A program made the translations under genes and the position numbers. Under the pieces are notes generated by a model that did no database searches, was not told the origin of the DNA, and was given only the letters and a program-made list of their open reading frames with translations. From Leptospiraceae bacterium (GTDB lineage: Bacteria; Spirochaetota; Leptospiria; Turneriellales; Turneriellaceae), in NCBI GenBank assembly GCA_020440825.1, contig JAGRNJ010000002.1, forward strand, positions 34,132 to 98,131: DNA of 64,000 bases, read 5' to 3'. Position 1 is the stretch's first letter. Every line of letters begins with the position of its first letter. Of this stretch, positions 19,664 through 28,744 are shown in pieces.

Positions 19664-21115
19664 TTACCAGGGAACCGTACCCGGGGTAGCGGCAGTGCCG
19701 ACATTGATGGGCGTTGTATCTGTATTGAGCCCGTAAGAAAAAGAAGAATTGATATTTGAATTTGAAGATGTGGAAGTTGCAAATGTTGAACAGGCGTAAC
19801 TGGCCGGCGTGCCGGGGATCGCAGCAAGCGCCATGGAACGTCGTCTAACCCCGCCGGTATTTTCACCGATCGAGGCCCATGCCGTCGTACAACCGGTTAA
19901 TTGGGAAACGGTCGTGCCATTCGCATCTTGAATAGCCAGATTGAGGTTTGCACCACTGTTTCTTAAAGTCAAAGAGGTCGATGCAATATCGAGTATCTTA
20001 AAGGCAGAATCTGTACTTCTGCCAATCGTCAGAGTTGAAGATGCTGCGATCGTAGTGCAATCTGGTATTTCAAAACTCTGTACAACACTGTTTTGAGTCG
20101 GGCCTGCATTGACAATTTTCCATCCGCCCACTTGCAAAGTTCTACCTGAGTTATTATAGATTTCGAGCAGTTCATCATTGTTCACGTCAACCCCGTTTCT
20201 GGACACACTGCCCATCCAAAGAATTTCTGAGATAAAAACATCCCCGGCGGTAACTGTATCCGCCTGGCAGCGAGGTGAACGCCATTTCGAAAAATCTGGC
20301 AATTCATAAGTCCCGCCGGCTTCATCCTGAGGGCTTTCGGGCAGCAGTTTTACAGTCAGAGGAATTCGAGGTGAAATGAGGTCTGGTTTTATCGGCCGCG
20401 ACCAGATAGAACTGGTTGCCTTGAAGCGGTCTTCGGCGCGAGGGGCATCAATGATGGCATCAAAATGCGCTGCAATATAGACAAAATATCGATCACCGTC
20501 TGAAATGGGATGGTTTAAACTCTGGAATTCATTATAGTCTTGAATATAGAAAGAGGGAAATCCGCGCCCGTCGGCTGCATACACATTGATAAAAAACTGT
20601 GAGAGACTGGTATCGAGCTTGCGAATCGGATGCGGATTGACACCGCACTCATATCCGTTTCTAAAAAATGAATAAAAACATTGAAATACATCCGGATCTT
20701 GAAAACCGGCAGGAATATCCGGCCGGGATTGCGGGTAGGAACCAAAGGGATCATCTGAATTCAGGCGTGGTGAATAGCGCCCGTCTGTTGATTCATAACC
20801 AAAGAATCCCGGGTCATTCGAAAAACCCATCGAATCAATCGTTTCATTGCGGAAAATCAGTTTATCTTCACATAACTGATCGGTGCCACACTCGACCTGG
20901 TATTCTGTTTGGTCATAAACGTAGGCTGTAAAAACGGTTGTCGCTGAGAAGCGCGGGTCACTCTTAAAGCCTTTGTTGTTTAAAAAGACCTGTAGATCTC
21001 CTTCTGGGCTTTGAATCATATATCCCTGGTTCAGAGGCTCAGAACTGCCCGCATTACTGCACTGCAGTAAAGTTGCCGATAAGAAAACGACAAGTATGGG
21101 CAGTGCCCGTTTCAT
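19664..21115 (-). CDS. Lipoprotein with lamin-tail domain (LTD)
   Basis: 483 residues from the ATG at 21115. The signal peptide MKRALPILVVFLSATLLQC ends in a spirochaete-type lipobox (LLQC). The C-terminal ~170 residues contain an LTD: VFISEILWMGSVS, then NNDELLEIYNNSGRTLQVGGWKI, and LRNSGANLNLAIQD. The N-terminal ~280 residues contain many aromatic and Asp residues plus Cys pairs and are not recognised. LTDs in bacteria occur on secreted or surface proteins, often with nucleases or adhesins; no catalytic domain was recognised here. It is divergent, by about 16 bp, from the Maf-like gene. Confidence 0.8.
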   Translation of the reverse strand: MKRALPILVVFLSATLLQCSNAGSSEPLNQGYMIQSPEGDLQVFLNNKGFKSDPRFSATTVFTAYVYDQTEYQVECGTDQLCEDKLIFRNETIDSMGFSNDPGFFGYESTDGRYSPRLNSDDPFGSYPQSRPDIPAGFQDPDVFQCFYSFFRNGYECGVNPHPIRKLDTSLSQFFINVYAADGRGFPSFYIQDYNEFQSLNHPISDGDRYFVYIAAHFDAIIDAPRAEDRFKATSSIWSRPIKPDLISPRIPLTVKLLPESPQDEAGGTYELPDFSKWRSPRCQADTVTAGDVFISEILWMGSVSRNGVDVNNDELLEIYNNSGRTLQVGGWKIVNAGPTQNSVVQSFEIPDCTTIAASSTLTIGRSTDSAFKILDIASTSLTLRNSGANLNLAIQDANGTTVSQLTGCTTAWASIGENTGGVRRRSMALAAIPGTPASYACSTFATSTSSNSNINSSFSYGLNTDTTPINVGTAATPGTVPW

Positions 21116-21131
21116 ATACCATAGTAAAGCG

Positions 21132-21917
21132 ATGCTTAAAAAAGACAACAATTTTCCCGGCATAGTGATCATTGGGGCCGGACTCTCGTTAGATTATTGC
21201 AATATAGAAATTGATCATTTTCTGGCAGCAGATTATCTGTTTATACTAACAGATCGTATCGCTGTGAATTTTATTAGACGTTATCCTGACTGTAAAAGGG
21301 TGATCATTTCCGTAGAGCCCCGCAGCCACAATTTCTTACGACCCCTCAAAAGAGAAATTGTCTGGCTGTGGGAACATGGCAATGCTGCAAATCTGGTTGA
21401 AGAGCAAAACACAGTGCAATTGTACTCTCTCAAAGGGGTAAGTGGTGATACAGGGTTTCAACACATACGCAAATATCCGGGAATTCCTCTGCTCAATTTA
21501 CCATCATCGGGCAGTGTAGGCGGGATTGCGGTTGCTCTGGCAATTTCGATGGTTCTGACAATGGGTAAATCGATGAGCAGTGAAATCATATTCCTGGGTT
21601 TAGATTTCAGTTATCCTGATTTACTGGCATATTCGAAAATGGGAGTTCATTCGCGGGATCATGATCGTTTGTATACTTTAGAAACTCAACACGCCGAGGG
21701 GGTGTTTGCCCGTACATCCGCCCTGCTTTCGGTGAACGGAAATCATATTCGCACCAGTTATGAATTTTACGAAGCCCGGCAGAACTTGACCGCACTTTTG
21801 ACAGATACTCTTAATCGATATCCCGGAAAATTTCAATTTTTTGACTACTCGATGCCGGGTATTCTGTGTGAAGGGGTGGACAGGCGAGTCCCCGCTGCCA
21901 TGGCATTGACAGATTAG
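21132..21917 (+). CDS. Maf/DUF115-like protein, possible flagellin glycosyltransferase
   Basis: 261 residues from ATG 21132. The N-terminus has IVIIGAGLSLDYC, similar to the GxGPSL nucleotide-binding start of DUF115, followed by YLFILTDRIAVNFIRRYPDC. The central LPSSGSVGGIAVALAISM and EIIFLGLDFSY resemble the GSV-x2-A and GQDLAY segments of that family. Motility-associated factor (Maf) proteins of this family add nonulosonic sugars to flagellins. Position immediately before flbD-motAB supports a flagellar role. Similarity is by eye, and the protein is shorter than classical Maf proteins. Confidence 0.62.
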   Translation: MLKKDNNFPGIVIIGAGLSLDYCNIEIDHFLAADYLFILTDRIAVNFIRRYPDCKRVIISVEPRSHNFLRPLKREIVWLWEHGNAANLVEEQNTVQLYSLKGVSGDTGFQHIRKYPGIPLLNLPSSGSVGGIAVALAISMVLTMGKSMSSEIIFLGLDFSYPDLLAYSKMGVHSRDHDRLYTLETQHAEGVFARTSALLSVNGNHIRTSYEFYEARQNLTALLTDTLNRYPGKFQFFDYSMPGILCEGVDRRVPAAMALTD

Positions 21918-21995
21918 AAAGATTTTTTTTTGCAATAGTCGAATTATGTCTACTTTTTTCATCAGGATTTTTTTCGATTGGTCGAAAATAGAAAT

Positions 21996-22193
21996 ATGAT
22001 ACGGGTTACCCGGCTGAATGGAGAGACATTTTATCTGAATCCTGATCATATTGAAACAATGGAAGCAGCTCCGCATACTGTTGTTCGTTTAGGAAATGAA
22101 ACTAAATTATTGCTGAAAGAGTCCATTGATGAAGTAATTGCAGCAATCATTGAATTTAAGCGTAAAATTTATCTGGAGCAGAGAGAGAGGTAA
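21996..22193 (+). CDS. flbD: Flagellar protein FlbD
   Basis: 65 residues from ATG 21996. MIRVTRLNGETFYLNPDHIE and ETMEAAPHTVVRLGNETKLLL follow the FlbD pattern closely. FlbD is a small conserved protein encoded upstream of motA in spirochaetes and clostridia; its exact role is unresolved. A longer frame from 21978 adds only VENRN-type residues. motA follows after 2 bp. Confidence 0.93.
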   Translation: MIRVTRLNGETFYLNPDHIETMEAAPHTVVRLGNETKLLLKESIDEVIAAIIEFKRKIYLEQRER

Positions 22194-22195
22194 AG

Positions 22196-22981
22196 ATGGA
22201 TCTGGCATATATTGGTGGTCTTTTCGTTGCATTATTTGTATTGGTTCTAGGGGTGTTTGCTGGTGGGGTTGCGCCTAGCTCCCTGATTGACGTTGCATCG
22301 ATTCTGATTACTGCCGGAGGTTCCATTGCAACTGTTGTGATGTCGAATCCGCTGGCGCTTTCCATGAAAATCCCGACAATTTTCAAACAGGCCTTGAATG
22401 AGCCTAAAGTTGACTTGAAATCTAAAATTTTACAGATCGTTAGCTTTTCTGAAAAAGCCCGTCGCGATGGTTTGTTGGCATTAGAAGACGACATGGATAA
22501 GCTGGATGACACATTCTTAAAGAAAGCATTGCAGCTGGTTGTTGACGGAACAGACCCGGAGATTGTTCGGAATGTTATGCAGATTGAGATTGATGCCTTA
22601 GACCAGCGTCATGCAGGAAACCGGGCGTGGTTTGATTCCTGGGGCACGATGGCTCCTGCTTTCGGGATGTTAGGAACCCTGATCGGTCTGGTTGGGATGC
22701 TTGCCAACCTCGGTGGGGATGCATCGAGTCTTGGTAAAGCAATGGCTGCTGCCTTGATTACCACTCTTTACGGGTCTTTTATTGCGAACGTATTTGCACT
22801 GCCGGTTGCCAGTAAATTAAAAGCCCGCACCATTACAGAGTTGACCATCCGGCAGATTCTACTCGAAGGAACTTTGTCGATTCAAGCGGGAGATAATCCG
22901 CGTATTGTTATGGAAAAATTAGTGAGTTATCTGCCGCCGGTTGAGCGACTGGATATTCTCGAAGCACAAAAAAGAGATTAA
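22196..22981 (+). CDS. motA: Flagellar stator protein MotA
   Basis: 261 residues with four membrane segments (about 1-25, 30-50, 145-170 and 180-205). GGVAPSSLIDVASILITAGGS, the cytoplasmic SFSEKARRDGLLALED and the late WGTMAPAFGMLGTLIGLVGMLANL with its conserved Pro are typical. With MotB it forms the proton- or sodium-driven stator of the periplasmic flagellar motor. GAGAGAGAGG just upstream is a good ribosome-binding site and overlaps the end of flbD. Confidence 0.97.
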   Translation: MDLAYIGGLFVALFVLVLGVFAGGVAPSSLIDVASILITAGGSIATVVMSNPLALSMKIPTIFKQALNEPKVDLKSKILQIVSFSEKARRDGLLALEDDMDKLDDTFLKKALQLVVDGTDPEIVRNVMQIEIDALDQRHAGNRAWFDSWGTMAPAFGMLGTLIGLVGMLANLGGDASSLGKAMAAALITTLYGSFIANVFALPVASKLKARTITELTIRQILLEGTLSIQAGDNPRIVMEKLVSYLPPVERLDILEAQKRD

Positions 22982-22987
22982 AAACAA

Positions 22988-23788
22988 ATGGCGTCGAAGA
23001 AACCAAAATGCCCTGATTGTATCCAGAAAGTGCCGGAGTATATGGCAACCTATGGTGACTTTATCACTCTGCTGCTGGTATTCTTCGTTGCACTTTACAA
23101 ACCAACCGCGAGATCTGATGATGAAATGCGTCTGATTATGTCGGCTTTCAAAGGGTCTATGGGTATGTTTGAAGGTGGCCAGACTTTGTCAAAAGGCAGA
23201 CTTGAAGATATGGGTATGACAGTTGAGTCTTTACCAGCACAGGAAAAGGGCACTACATTGTCGAAAGCAATGAAAATTGCGACCGAAATATTTAAGCCCG
23301 AAATCAAATCGAGAAAGGTGGTTGTGCAGCAAGATGAACGTGGGATTACGATTTCTCTGGTGGGCAGTGATCATTTTGCACCCGGCTCGGCACGTTTGAC
23401 CGACGAAACTCGAAAAATACTGACAAAAGTCGGAGACCTGCTGCGCAATCTAAGTTCTTTTGTACGAATTGAAGGGCATGCCGATGAAACCCCGGTTGCA
23501 TCAGGCCCGGCATCAGAACGTTATGAAACTAATTGGGAACTGGCCTCTCAACGTTCCATAAATGTTTTGCGATTTTTACATGAAAATGAGGATGTAGATC
23601 CCGGCAAAATGTCGGCGGTATCCTATGGGCGGTACCGACCGGTTACAGAATCGCCTACCCCTGAAGGCAGAGCGTTAAACCGCAGAGTCGATATCGTTAT
23701 TTTATCTGGCAAAGAATATAAAAGAGATTACAAAGACGAGAACCTTCCAGAAAGCAGGGTTCCGGGAAGCGAATGGACAGTACCATAA
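22988..23788 (+). CDS. motB: Flagellar stator protein MotB
   Basis: 266 residues. A short N-terminus with CPDC is followed by the plug and membrane helix, YMATYGDFITLLLVFFVALY, whose Asp in YGD is the ion-carrying residue. The C-terminal OmpA-like peptidoglycan-binding domain has IEGHADETPVASGPASERYETNWELASQRS and SAVSYGRYRPV. It anchors the stator to the cell wall. The gene starts 6 bp after motA and belongs to the flbD-motA-motB-fliL run. Confidence 0.97.
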   Translation: MASKKPKCPDCIQKVPEYMATYGDFITLLLVFFVALYKPTARSDDEMRLIMSAFKGSMGMFEGGQTLSKGRLEDMGMTVESLPAQEKGTTLSKAMKIATEIFKPEIKSRKVVVQQDERGITISLVGSDHFAPGSARLTDETRKILTKVGDLLRNLSSFVRIEGHADETPVASGPASERYETNWELASQRSINVLRFLHENEDVDPGKMSAVSYGRYRPVTESPTPEGRALNRRVDIVILSGKEYKRDYKDENLPESRVPGSEWTVP

Positions 23789-23815
23789 AGCCGGGTAAAC
23801 CGGATCGGAGGAAAA

Positions 23816-24349
23816 ATGGCAGATGATGAATTGATGGATGAAGATGACGACGAACTCTCGGGTCCCGCCCCGGGAATGTCAGCGGGTCGATCTAAACTTG
23901 TAACCATATTGTTGTGGGTGGCGGGAGCCATTGCTGCAATTTTACTGATGGTGTTGATATCGTACTTTATTGCTAAACGTGTAAAGACAGAAGCCTATAA
24001 AGAAGACCAGAATATAGTCATTGCACCGGCACCACCGCCGCTGGCTATCTTTAGATTTCAAAAAGAATTCCGGGTCAATACGGCAGATCTTGATGAGCCT
24101 CACTTTATTCAGGTTTCGATGACTTTTGGTTATGAAACCGAGAATAAACTGCTGGAAGGTGAATTGATCGCCAGACAGGCACAGATGATGCATATTATAA
24201 ACATCATACTGGGTGGTAAGAAAAAAGACGAATTAACTACAACATTGCAGAAGTTAAATCTGGCAGAAGAAATTAAAAGCCAGATAAATATGATCATGCG
24301 CAATGGCAAAATAGACGAAGTTTATTTTGAACAACTGGTGATCAGCTAA
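23816..24349 (+). CDS. fliL: Flagellar basal body protein FliL
   Basis: 177 residues: an acidic N-terminus (DDELMDEDDDE), one membrane helix (about 25-50: LVTILLWVAGAIAAILLMVLISYFIA) and a periplasmic FliL domain ending in KINMIMRNGKIDEVYFEQLVIS-like sequence. FliL rings associate with stators and raise torque. GATCGGAGGAAAA before the ATG is a good ribosome-binding site. It sits between motB and fliN/fliY, the usual spirochaete order. Confidence 0.92.
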   Translation: MADDELMDEDDDELSGPAPGMSAGRSKLVTILLWVAGAIAAILLMVLISYFIAKRVKTEAYKEDQNIVIAPAPPPLAIFRFQKEFRVNTADLDEPHFIQVSMTFGYETENKLLEGELIARQAQMMHIINIILGGKKKDELTTTLQKLNLAEEIKSQINMIMRNGKIDEVYFEQLVIS

Positions 24350-24359
24350 GAGGTATAAA

Positions 24360-25466
24360 ATGGGTGACGGTTCTTTATCACAAGAAGAAATAGATGCGCT
24401 ACTTATGGGCGCAGACGATATGGGAGGCGGCGGCGGTGGCGCTGGTGCTGATCCTTTTGCTGGCATGGGCGGTGGCGGTGCTGGTGGCGGCGGAGGCCTG
24501 TCACCCAGCGAAACTGACCTGCTGACAGATGCGTTCAATGAAGCCATGGCGACGGCCGGCAATCAGGCCAGTGCCTTACTCGAAAGCAAGACCACTTCAA
24601 TTAAAGTAACTAAGATCGAACAGGTTGACGGTTCCGTACCCGGCAGCGAGGTTCAACCCGGTAGTCCAGTCATAAAAATATCGATGGGCAGCTATGCATC
24701 ATGTTTCGTATTCCCGACAGATATTGCCGGTCGAATAGCGATGTTGATGATGGGGCAAGAGGGCGTGCCGGATGAAATTGACGAAGCACATTTATCTACT
24801 CTTAGTGAACTGTTGAATACCATCGTCAGTTCAATGTCAAATGGACTAGCGGGCAAGTTCAACGACTCATTGACCCCGGGAGCGCCAGACGGGGTACTAT
24901 TCAATTCTGCGGCTGATTTGCCCACATACAATGGAAATGTTGCAAAGATAACCTATTCTGTAAACATTGAAGGTTTACCGGGCAGTAAGATTGTTCAGTA
25001 CCTCGATGGAGCGGCCGCGAAAAAGTGGGCGGGTTCTCTTTCTGGTTCTGGCGCAGCGGCATCTTCTGCAAGCAGTGGCGGGGACTTTGATTTCGGAGCA
25101 CCCGCATCAAGTGGCAATGTGATGAGCGGCGGCGGCATACCTATGAACCCGGTCAATTTCCCGAGCTTACAGGCATCCGCAAGTTCAAATCAACAATTGC
25201 CGCCAAACTTTGAACTGCTGCTCGACGTGCAGATGGTGATGACTGTAGAACTCGGGCGTACCAGAAAATATGTAAAAGATATTCTGGGCCTCGGTGAAGG
25301 TTCCATTATTGAGTTAGATAAGCTCGCCGGTGAACCGGTTGACCTTTTGGTAAATGGTAAATTGATCGCCAAAGGCGAGGTTGTGGTAATTGATGAAAAC
25401 TTCGGTGTGCGGGTCACGGACATTGTTGGGCCGTCTGAACGAATTGCCAGAATGGGCAGTAACTAA
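24360..25466 (+). CDS. fliY: Flagellar motor switch protein, FliN/FliY type
   Basis: 368 residues. The N-terminal SLSQEEIDALLMG is the FliM/FliY motif that binds CheY-P. A Gly-rich linker (about residues 22-45) follows, then a CheC/FliM-like domain (about 50-210, with LSTLSELLNTIVSSMSNGL), a Ser/Ala/Gly-rich spacer and a C-terminal SpoA/FliN domain (about 280-360: LLLDVQMVMTVELGRTRKYVKDILGLGEGSIIELD). It is part of the C-ring that sets rotation direction. Whether the CheC-like part dephosphorylates CheY-P cannot be judged. Start ATG 24360 follows AAGAGG. Confidence 0.92.
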   Translation: MGDGSLSQEEIDALLMGADDMGGGGGGAGADPFAGMGGGGAGGGGGLSPSETDLLTDAFNEAMATAGNQASALLESKTTSIKVTKIEQVDGSVPGSEVQPGSPVIKISMGSYASCFVFPTDIAGRIAMLMMGQEGVPDEIDEAHLSTLSELLNTIVSSMSNGLAGKFNDSLTPGAPDGVLFNSAADLPTYNGNVAKITYSVNIEGLPGSKIVQYLDGAAAKKWAGSLSGSGAAASSASSGGDFDFGAPASSGNVMSGGGIPMNPVNFPSLQASASSNQQLPPNFELLLDVQMVMTVELGRTRKYVKDILGLGEGSIIELDKLAGEPVDLLVNGKLIAKGEVVVIDENFGVRVTDIVGPSERIARMGSN

Positions 25467-25490
25467 AGAAATACAATTACTGTTAAAATA

Positions 25491-25964
25491 CTAAGGCTGG
25501 CAGACAGCAGTGACCTCATTTGAGGGGTCACTGCGTATACCTTTTCTTGAGTGTGCCGCAATTCTAAAGTAATAGGTAATTGGCGGGGAAGATTCGCACA
25601 GAAACTGCAGGGTAGATGTAAAGTTAATTCCGGATATAACTCTAGTCAAAACCGTGTTCGGTGCAAAATCTTCCGGGCCATGCTGAAAAGTCGGGGTAGC
25701 TCCGTTAAAAATCAAAGCAGGCACGCTGGCATCGAGTTCGCCATCACCAATTGTTTGTCGAGCGACATATAGATTATAACCATCAAACGTTTTTTCCTGA
25801 TTCTGCACCGAATAAGATACTTGAAATTGACGACCTGCCAAGGCAGTAACCTGTAAACCAACCGGCCGATTGAGAAAGTTCTCCTGATCAAACGGAATAT
25901 CATTGCCGCAATTCAGCAGAAAACCCAAAAAAAATATAGAGGTAAAATGGCGGATGAATTTCAT
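25491..25964 (-). CDS. Putative lipoprotein with fibronectin-III-like domain
   Basis: 157 residues. The signal peptide MKFIRHFTSIFFLGFLLNC ends in a lipobox-like Cys at 19. The rest has the rhythm of one fibronectin-III-like beta sandwich: FQVSYSVQNQEKTFDGYNLYVA near the start and ITYYFRIAAHSRKGIRSDPSNEV at the end. No enzyme motif was seen. It is convergent with fliN/fliY and 27 bp downstream of another exported protein on the same strand, with which it may form an operon. Confidence 0.65.
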   Translation of the reverse strand: MKFIRHFTSIFFLGFLLNCGNDIPFDQENFLNRPVGLQVTALAGRQFQVSYSVQNQEKTFDGYNLYVARQTIGDGELDASVPALIFNGATPTFQHGPEDFAPNTVLTRVISGINFTSTLQFLCESSPPITYYFRIAAHSRKGIRSDPSNEVTAVCQP

Positions 25965-25991
25965 CTGTAGAACCAGTTCTCTTTATTTTTT

Positions 25992-27560
25992 CTAGTCTTC
26001 AAGTCTTTTACCGGCAACGCGAACAGACTTTAAGGTTCCTTCGATAATGTATAAAGAAGTACCTCCGATTGATTTTCCAAGATAATTATTTGGGTTTAAC
26101 AGATACTCCCGCACCGGAAGCAGCAAAGATTTTGGAACTTCCCGGTTCGAGAAATACATTTCAGCCAGGTTAGCCTGATTCATAAGAGGGTTCCCGGAAT
26201 TTCCCGAGGTGAGAGAAACAGCGAGCCAGACAGGAACATCGGTCTGAACCTTACTGGGGTTAAAGCTCCTGGGTAGATCAAACCAGAAAGGACCGGCCGA
26301 GGTATGCAGCAAAGCCCGATATGCCGGCGATTCAGCATTCTGGCCCGCAGATGAAATTTGCAATTGATCATGAATATGGGAAGAAACGGGATACTCGTCA
26401 ATAAGTTGCACTTTAGCCAGCCGTCGATAAAGATCAGAGGTACGTGGTATCGAATATTCAGCTATAAGATTCAACGGTATCTCAATACGATTATCTGAAG
26501 ATTCGATGTAATCGTTTCTGGTTTCTATCAGAGTATTGCCGGTGCGAAATACATACCAGACAGATCCGTCGGCATGACCGGTCTTGAGAGCATAGCGTAT
26601 ATTCTCAACCTGCAATTGAGAATTTTCATTGCCGATGGTCTGCCAGAATTGTCGGACACTCTCTGGCTGGGTGCCCGATAATAAAAGTTTACCGGGGTGC
26701 CGTCGGGAAATCTGGCGCAGCAGACTTTTTACAGATAGAGCTGTCTGACCATTTGGTTTGTCTCCCATAACAGCAAGAATGGTGGCATTGGGCTGGGAAT
26801 TCAGCTGCGAGCGGGCACATTCCCAAAGCGCAGAATAATCGGTCGTGGCACCCTGACGAGGGAACTGCATTGACGACATTGCCGAAGTTACCCGCGACAA
26901 ATTCGGGGTGAAGGTTATTTTTGTGATTCTGGTATCGCCTGCACAGACACCGTTTATAGAATTCAGAGCAGGTCGAAATTTTTTACGCAGGTATTGCCAG
27001 TCTAATGCATCTGCATTCCCGTCGAGTACCAGCAAGGTGGCTGAACCGGGATTTTGTTTTTTCAATTCTGCTGCTTTTTTTGAAATTACCGGGAATCTTT
27101 CTTCTAAGTGGTTTCCCAAAACAACCAATAGGCTGCTACCCTGGCTGGTGATAGGATCGGTGATCAGATTTGATGACAGGTAGTATACCTGTGAAGAAAC
27201 CTGGAAGCCCCGATTCGTAGTCCTGACCTCAATCAAGAGCAAGCGGTCAGCTTCGACCCCTCTTGCTATGGCAGTCAATTTTGGCGTAGAAGAGCGTTGC
27301 ATCGGTGAAAAACCAGCCATAACAGCTGCATTGGCGACATTCGAACTATCTAACAGGCCCGGAGTTCGTAAAAATTTCAGGTAGGCTGTGGACAGTGCAG
27401 CCAGTTCGGATGATAATTCTGCAGGCTGCCAGGTTTTGTTGAGTCTTATTGTTTGCCCATCGGACAATACTCTAACTGGGAGAATACCAACGGTGTCTGC
27501 CCAGACAGACGTTGAAAAAAAAACGAGCAGAAAACGACAGATGCAGGTAACACGAAACAT
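25992..27560 (-). CDS. Exported protein with a possible degenerate vWA-like domain
   Basis: 522 residues from the ATG at 27560. The signal peptide runs to about residue 21 (FLLVFFSTSVWA). The central region has SATLLVLDGNADALDW, TITKITF-type beta strands, TTDYSALWECARSQL and ATILAVMGDKPNGQTAL, an order that suggests a von Willebrand A/Rossmann-like fold. The MIDAS DxSxS is not present (DGNAD), so metal binding is doubtful. It lies divergently from a membrane protein gene across 101 bp. Family not identified. Confidence 0.5.
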   Translation of the reverse strand: MFRVTCICRFLLVFFSTSVWADTVGILPVRVLSDGQTIRLNKTWQPAELSSELAALSTAYLKFLRTPGLLDSSNVANAAVMAGFSPMQRSSTPKLTAIARGVEADRLLLIEVRTTNRGFQVSSQVYYLSSNLITDPITSQGSSLLVVLGNHLEERFPVISKKAAELKKQNPGSATLLVLDGNADALDWQYLRKKFRPALNSINGVCAGDTRITKITFTPNLSRVTSAMSSMQFPRQGATTDYSALWECARSQLNSQPNATILAVMGDKPNGQTALSVKSLLRQISRRHPGKLLLSGTQPESVRQFWQTIGNENSQLQVENIRYALKTGHADGSVWYVFRTGNTLIETRNDYIESSDNRIEIPLNLIAEYSIPRTSDLYRRLAKVQLIDEYPVSSHIHDQLQISSAGQNAESPAYRALLHTSAGPFWFDLPRSFNPSKVQTDVPVWLAVSLTSGNSGNPLMNQANLAEMYFSNREVPKSLLLPVREYLLNPNNYLGKSIGGTSLYIIEGTLKSVRVAGKRLED

Positions 27561-27661
27561 TGTAGTCAACAGGTTTGCAGATTCAACCAGCTTTTCGCTT
27601 GGTCAACTGATTTCTGCTAAAAATCTGATGAATCATAACATTTATCTGCCGAAAATAAAGT

Positions 27662-28348
27662 ATGACTTACCATTGGAAGTACATCAAGGCTGAAAACCTG
27701 GAATTGCCTGAAATCTATTTTCTGAAAAATCAAACTGGTGACAGAATAAGGGTCGAAACCAATCGTCTCTCTGGTATGGTTAAAATCAGGGTCGAGAAAA
27801 ACGACTCGTCATTGATTGAAGCTACCATTCGCAATGGGGTACTGTTAAGAGAACTGGATTTATCAGCAAAAGCTCCCAAAGATTTGTCTGATGATTTTCA
27901 ACGATATCGTCTCGACTTGAGTTCTTTGCCCGACACTGGTATACTGCGTTTAATTGGTGGCAACTACGGTATCATGACAGAGTTTCTGGGCTCTGCAGAA
28001 AAAAAAGCATTTGGCCCCGAGAGCGAAGTAGTTGTAAAGAAAATCAGAGATCTGGTGCGCAAAATCATTGGTCTCCCTTTCCGTTTTTTACGGTTTCTGA
28101 GAGACGGGGTTTTACAGAAGCCCCGCTTCAGTGATCTGCTCGATATTTCGTTTGTTATGGGTTTAGCTGCCGGTGTTTATTCCATCAATTTTAATGCAGT
28201 GCAAAGCGGCTTCCTGATTGCTGTGGGTGCGTTTGCCGGGGTTATGCTCGACATTCTTGTCAGACGCAATGATGTTCTGCTGTCGAAATTTCTTATCTTA
28301 GGGATTACCGGTGTCTATGGTCTGCACTATGGTTTTATCTACCAGTAA
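27662..28348 (+). CDS. Hypothetical membrane protein
   Basis: 228 residues, family not recognised. The first ~125 residues look soluble and beta-rich, and a basic amphipathic stretch (KKIRDLVRKIIGLPFRFLRFLRDG) at about 122-148 precedes three hydrophobic segments at about 162-180, 183-202 and 208-226. A peripheral cytoplasmic domain on a small C-terminal membrane anchor is the likely topology. It is followed after 40 bp by a HIT-family gene. Confidence 0.62.
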   Translation: MTYHWKYIKAENLELPEIYFLKNQTGDRIRVETNRLSGMVKIRVEKNDSSLIEATIRNGVLLRELDLSAKAPKDLSDDFQRYRLDLSSLPDTGILRLIGGNYGIMTEFLGSAEKKAFGPESEVVVKKIRDLVRKIIGLPFRFLRFLRDGVLQKPRFSDLLDISFVMGLAAGVYSINFNAVQSGFLIAVGAFAGVMLDILVRRNDVLLSKFLILGITGVYGLHYGFIYQ

Positions 28349-28357
28349 AAAAAGGTT

Positions 28358-28371
28358 GTCGAATGTTCGAC
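28358..28371. promoter_or_regulatory. Inverted repeat GTCGAA-TG-TTCGAC
   Basis: A perfect 6-bp inverted repeat with a 2-nt centre lies in the 40-bp gap between a membrane protein stop and the HIT gene ATG at 28389. It resembles the size of a dimeric regulator half-site pair, or it could form a short transcript hairpin. No T-run follows, so a terminator is unlikely. Confidence 0.3.
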
Positions 28372-28388
28372 TCTCTTGAATCTGCGAT

Positions 28389-28727
28389 ATGGCCGATTGT
28401 CTGTTTTGTAAAATTATAGCCCGTGAAATTCCGGCAGAAATTATTGCCGAAGGGGATGATTATCTCGCATTTAAAGACATTCATCCTCAGGCACCAGTCC
28501 ATTTTCTTGTTATTCCCAAATTACATATTCAGTCTTTGGCTCATGTTGCTGACCCTGAAACACTGTTGGCAACAATGGGAGCCATTGTCGAGGTTGCCCG
28601 AGAGCAGGGACTTGATGAAAACGGCTACCGGGTCGTAAATAATGTGGGCAAATATGGTGGCCAGACAGTAAATCATATTCATTTTCATGTTCTTTCGGGC
28701 CGCAGATTGACCTGGCCACCCGGCTAA
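28389..28727 (+). CDS. HIT family nucleotide hydrolase (HINT-like)
   Basis: 112 residues, the normal Hint length. CLFCKIIAREIPAEII with the Cys pair, DDYLAFKDIHPQAPVHFLVIPK and the catalytic HIHFHVL histidine triad near the C-terminus are all present. Hint proteins hydrolyse AMP-lysine and other nucleoside phosphoramidates. The start at 28389 gives the standard MADCLFCKI N-terminus. Confidence 0.95.
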   Translation: MADCLFCKIIAREIPAEIIAEGDDYLAFKDIHPQAPVHFLVIPKLHIQSLAHVADPETLLATMGAIVEVAREQGLDENGYRVVNNVGKYGGQTVNHIHFHVLSGRRLTWPPG

Positions 28728-28744
28728 AAAATTCTTAAACTTCT

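Noticed and set aside
21918..21995. Short gap before flbD examined for a sigma28-type promoter
   Set aside because: T-rich with no convincing -35/-10 pair by eye; not reported as a promoter.
24254..24562. Proline-rich 102-codon frame on the - strand
   Set aside because: It is the antisense of the Gly-rich linker of the fliN/fliY gene; the Pro run is simply the complement of Gly codons.
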